From Helicobacter sp. (GTDB lineage: Bacteria; Campylobacterota; Campylobacteria; Campylobacterales; Helicobacteraceae), in contig JARHZY010000140.1 of assembly GCA_029264655.1 (NCBI GenBank), positions 1-9,023 on the forward strand: 9,023 nt of DNA, in the 5' to 3' direction. Positions 6,824 through 9,023 of the stretch are shown here, piece by piece (positions within the stretch are counted from its first letter, which is position 1; each line of letters begins with the position of its first letter). A program made the position numbers and the translations under genes. The notes under the pieces are model-generated. The model did not search any database. It was not told where the DNA came from and saw only the letters and a program-made list of their open reading frames with translations.

Positions 6824-7974
6824 CTCTTATAAAGAGATAGCGTATTTTTTGGTATTTCCCGAGTATCATTTATGGTATGCAATATATTTTTTATTTGTTT
6901 TATGTTGTATTTTGCGTCCCATAATGCGTTTATAAGATGCCCATAACCGCTAAAAAGTTCATCTGCACCATGACCATCAAGGGTTACAGTTACTCCTCTT
7001 TGTTTGATAGCTTGATATACAGCAATCATGGGTATCGGGCTTGTGGTATATAAGTCTTCAAATAGATAAAAATATTGCTCTATGTTTTTCCAATGGGCTA
7101 TTGGGTTAATTTCTAAAAACTCACCTTCAATATTAATATGGTTGCATACTATTTTGGCATATTGGCTTTCATCTAATGGTGTATCCTTAAAGCATGCAAT
7201 ACAAGCATGTTGCCAATCACTAGTTTGTTTTATGTGTGGTTTGTAATTATTGCTTATATAAGACATTGCACATATTGTTGCACTAGAATCTACACCGCCA
7301 CTAAGTGCTGTACCAAGACGCACATCAGCACGCATTCTTAAGGCGACAGAATCTAAAAAGAGATGACGAAATTCCTCGACAATATGTTTATATGGTTGGG
7401 GTTTTTGCGGGTCATATGGGAGATTATCTAGTATGTGGTAATAACGCTGTGGTCGTAATATTTTTTCCCCATTTTTTATAGTATTAATATTTATGATGGC
7501 GAAATGTGCATGAGGAAAACGTTTAATGCCATCAATAAGAGTATTTTCTGTGCTCTCATAGTTGTAGATTTTATTATGAATCATATTGCTAAAGTCATTT
7601 GATGGAGTTAATTCTGTTAAAAATGGATAGATGGCTTTCATCTCGGAGGCAAATATAAACGTAACTTCATTGTATTTGTTGGCAACAAAGGCATAAAAAA
7701 GAGGTTTTTTCCCAAATCTATCACGCGATAGAAAAAGTTCGTTTGTTTCGTGATTAAATATCGCAAAAGCCCACATGCCATTAAACTTATTTAAACAGGC
7801 ACTTCCATAGGCATCATAACTAGCCAATAACACTTCACTATCGGAATCTGTATAAAAAATATATCCTTTTGCTATAAGCTCATTGCGTAATTCCAAAAAA
7901 TTATAAATTTCACCATTAAATACAAGGCTATACTTTGTGTTTAAGCGAGAATGTGTTGGATTATTGGGAATATC
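6805..7974 (-). CDS. asnB: AsnB fragment 2: rest of amidotransferase and ATP-binding part of synthase domain
   Basis: This frame is entered when the last G of the tract starts a GAT codon. It reads DIPNNPTHSR and then the expected LVFNGEIYNFLELR, SRDRFGKKPLFY, the PP-loop SGGVDSS, DTPLDESQYAK and LDGHGADELFSGY. It stops at 6805 after a short run of non-homologous residues (VLDFF) caused by the second frameshift. No convincing ribosome binding site or ATG opens it, so it is not an independent gene; the earliest alternative start is a TTG at 7896. Confidence 0.6.
   Translation of the reverse strand, partial: DIPNNPTHSRLNTKYSLVFNGEIYNFLELRNELIAKGYIFYTDSDSEVLLASYDAYGSACLNKFNGMWAFAIFNHETNELFLSRDRFGKKPLFYAFVANKYNEVTFIFASEMKAIYPFLTELTPSNDFSNMIHNKIYNYESTENTLIDGIKRFPHAHFAIININTIKNGEKILRPQRYYHILDNLPYDPQKPQPYKHIVEEFRHLFLDSVALRMRADVRLGTALSGGVDSSATICAMSYISNNYKPHIKQTSDWQHACIACFKDTPLDESQYAKIVCNHINIEGEFLEINPIAHWKNIEQYFYLFEDLYTTSPIPMIAVYQAIKQRGVTVTLDGHGADELFSGYGHLINALWDAKYNIKQIKNILHTINDTREIPKNTLSLYKRVLDFF
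6822..6826 (-). other. Second frameshift site in asnB
   Basis: The coding strand reads AAG AGG GTA here, in the frame of the upstream fragment. The homologous continuation requires GGT ATT GGA, one base out. Adding one G to the GGG run, or removing one AG unit, would restore LSLYK joined to GIGFLLRG. No long homopolymer is present, so this is not a typical switch; it is either a true indel or a sequencing error. Confidence 0.75.
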
Positions 7975-8183
7975 CCCCCCCCCCCATAGGAATTTAAAGG
8001 AAAATGCATTGGTTGAGCTCCATTGTTGCTCAAATCTATAATTTTCAGGCGCGTGTGTCCAAGACTAACGACTTCATTATGAAATATACCCTTATTGTCT
8101 GGTCCCCTATGGGTTAAAGTATTTAATGCCTTATTAAATATATCAGGATTACTGAATGGAATTGTACCTAGGATACCACACAT
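7941..8183 (-). CDS. asnB: AsnB fragment 1: start of the amidotransferase domain
   Basis: This is the frame that would be translated as sequenced: 80 residues. The first 66 are genuine amidotransferase sequence, including the Cys2 nucleophile, HRGPDN, HTRLKIIDL and AQPM. After the G tract come four glycines and an 11-residue out-of-frame tail ending at TAA. The product lacks the NGE glutamine-binding loop and the rest of the domain, so it should be inactive. Confidence 0.6.
   Translation of the reverse strand: MCGILGTIPFSNPDIFNKALNTLTHRGPDNKGIFHNEVVSLGHTRLKIIDLSNNGAQPMHFPLNSYGGGGIFPIIQHILA
7974..7985 (-). repeat. Homopolymeric tract, 12 G on the coding strand
   Basis: Twelve consecutive C on the plus strand, read as G in asnB. 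It encodes a polyglycine stretch in an insertion between AQPM and the VFNGEIYN strand. Frame logic is unambiguous. With 12 G translation stops at 7941, with 11 G it also stops within a few codons, and with 10 or 13 G it continues into the correct downstream frame. Tracts of this length are typical slipped-strand switches in Helicobacter and Campylobacter. Confidence 0.92.
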
Positions 8184-8224
8184 AAATTACGCCTTTCAGT
8201 TTTATTTTTAATATGCATTCCAAA

Positions 8225-8230
8225 ATTATA
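8225..8230 (-). promoter_or_regulatory. Probable -10 box for asnB
   Basis: A minus-strand TATAAT preceded by a T- and AT-rich stretch lies 42 bases upstream of the asnB start. This leaves a leader of about 35 bases that contains AAAGG at 8196-8192. No -35 box is obvious, as expected for the group. Confidence 0.4.
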
Positions 8231-8410
8231 TATAAAAACTGCAAATAAACAAAAAACAATGTGTGCTAACATTTTACCCCTTATTGATACACTAATATTG
8301 TATGATTTATTGAAAATATATCTTAATATTTGGAATTTTTTTTGCTTTTTTAAAATTAAGCTTCTGGTGGTATTCTAAACTTAAGACTAGTCTAGTAAAG
8401 ATTTCTAAGC

Positions 8411-8416
8411 TATAAT
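8411..8416 (+). promoter_or_regulatory. Probable -10 box for the outer-membrane protein gene
   Basis: TATAAT lies 27 bases before the start codon at 8443, giving a very short leader that includes GGAG at 8433-8436. Runs of eight and six T lie at 8336-8343 and 8346-8351, and a perfect 10-bp palindrome (AGACTAGTCT, 8384-8393) sits near the -35 position. The box is a good match; the role of the flanking elements is not known. Confidence 0.45.
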
Positions 8417-8442
8417 TCTAAAATTTTAATATGGAGTGCATT

Positions 8443-9023
8443 ATGCGTTATTGTTTAATGTTATGCATGTGTTTGTTTGCGACTACTTCAACTTTGTTTG
8501 CTCAAAGTTCCTTAGATGTATCTGCAAGTAATGATGGTATTGTAACGCCATCAAACAATGATAATGAAGTTACAAAACTAGAGCTTGCAGGTGGGGATTC
8601 ATTTGAGTATGATATAAATAATAAAATACGCAAAGCAAAAAGTAGTGTACAAGTTAGTGTAGGTATGAATTTTACATATAATCATAATAAAGACGCATTA
8701 CAAGTAAATGCAAGCATTGGGCTTGGGTATAGCTATTTCTTTCATAAAACTTTTGGCATAAGAGCACAAGGTGTATTTGATAATATGCAAAGTGGTTATT
8801 TTGGTGGTATTGCATTTGACGCTATATGGGATTTTATCCAAACAGAACCATTTGGTTTAGGTATTATTCTTGGTAGTAGTGCGGGCTATCAAGAACAATA
8901 TGGTGTTAAGGGACAAAATGGATTTTTAGGGCAATTGCATGTTGGTGTGGGTATGATTTTTGATGGGGGTAGAAGCAGGCTTGATGGATTGACGCGTATC
9001 CCATATAGTGTGATTATGGGCAA
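8443..9023 (+). CDS. Helicobacter-type outer-membrane beta-barrel protein (partial, 3' end off window)
   Basis: An open frame from ATG with GGAG six bases upstream runs past the window edge, with 193 codons visible and no stop. The first 20 residues (MRYCLMLCMCLFATTSTLFA) form a signal peptide with likely cleavage before QSS. A polar, Asn/Asp-rich segment follows to about residue 65. After that come alternating hydrophobic/polar strands ending in aromatic residues: VQVSVGMNFTY, ASIGLGYSYFFHKTFGIRAQGVFD, GYFGGIAFDAIWDFI, FGLGIILGSSAGY and GQLHVGVGMIF. This order, especially GYSYFFHKTFGIRAQGVFD, the AIWDFI strand and a late GLTRIPYSVIMG, resembles the Helicobacter outer-membrane protein family (Hop/Hof-like C-terminal barrel). 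It should insert in the outer membrane through the BAM machinery. It is divergent from asnB with a separate promoter. Which family member it is cannot be decided, and a general porin or adhesin role is only possible. Confidence 0.75.
   Translation, partial: MRYCLMLCMCLFATTSTLFAQSSLDVSASNDGIVTPSNNDNEVTKLELAGGDSFEYDINNKIRKAKSSVQVSVGMNFTYNHNKDALQVNASIGLGYSYFFHKTFGIRAQGVFDNMQSGYFGGIAFDAIWDFIQTEPFGLGIILGSSAGYQEQYGVKGQNGFLGQLHVGVGMIFDGGRSRLDGLTRIPYSVIMG

Larger units (their letters stand above)
6230..8183 (-). pseudogene. asnB: Asparagine synthetase (glutamine-hydrolysing) AsnB-like, two frameshifts
   Basis: Three consecutive minus-strand frames together encode one class II glutamine amidotransferase plus asparagine synthase protein. 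The family transfers ammonia from glutamine to an ATP-activated carboxylate such as aspartate. Joined at both breaks it would be 650 residues, a normal to slightly long length. It has the N-terminal nucleophile Cys2 in MCGILG, HRGPDN at 25-30, NGE at 89-91, the ATP-binding loop SGGVDSS at 294-300, DGHGADELFSGYGH at 402-415 and VRMPFLDHR in the C-terminal part. Break 1 is a 12-G tract at 7985-7974 that needs 10 or 13 G to be in frame. Break 2, near 6826-6822, needs one added base or two removed. The start at 8183 places the catalytic Cys second and has AAAGG at 8196-8192. It may be a phase-variable gene caught OFF rather than a dead gene, if break 2 is a sequencing error. The substrate may be a surface sugar instead of aspartate. 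Confidence 0.9.

Noticed and set aside
1..9023. CRISPR array, tRNA/rRNA, insertion sequence or prophage ends
   Set aside because: I looked for spaced direct repeats, cloverleaf-like segments, transposase motifs and terminal inverted repeats and saw none.

Overview
The window looks like a chromosomal segment of a Helicobacter, most probably an enterohepatic-type species. It is AT-rich with A/T-rich spacers and TATAAT -10 boxes preceded by T-rich DNA. It carries a Helicobacter-style hook protein tail, a Dld-type D-lactate dehydrogenase, a GltS glutamate carrier and a Helicobacter-type outer-membrane barrel. One gene is interrupted by a long poly-G tract of the kind this group uses for phase variation. 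The species assignment is inference from protein character only.

Layout. Positions 2-97 (+) are the last codons of the flagellar hook gene flgE. After a 312-bp spacer, 410-3340 (+) encodes a complete FAD/Fe-S D-lactate dehydrogenase (dld). A separately promoted gene of unknown function follows at 3475-4164 (+), with its own ribosome binding site and a probable terminator. Transcription then reverses: 5957-4410 (-) encodes a sodium/glutamate symporter (gltS) with an unusual exported SH3-like N-terminal domain, and 8183-6230 (-) is a broken glutamine-hydrolysing asparagine synthetase-like gene (asnB). Divergent from asnB, an outer-membrane beta-barrel gene starts at 8443 (+) and runs off the window.

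The most notable locus is asnB. A run of 12 G (coding strand, 7985-7974) lies in a glycine-rich insertion of the amidotransferase domain. With 12 G the frame stops at 7941; with 10 or 13 G the frame joins exactly to the rest of the domain, so this copy is in an OFF phase. A second, non-tract frameshift lies near 6822-6826. Slippage at the tract alone would therefore not restore a full 650-residue protein unless the second lesion is a sequencing error.

Functional links are modest. GltS imports glutamate, Dld feeds lactate electrons to the respiratory chain, and AsnB uses glutamine as nitrogen donor and releases glutamate. A switched AsnB-type amidotransferase beside an outer-membrane protein gene suggests a surface-structure role rather than housekeeping asparagine supply; this is inference. 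Spacers contain several hairpins, including a 12-bp stem in the gltS leader and three tandem hairpins after its stop.
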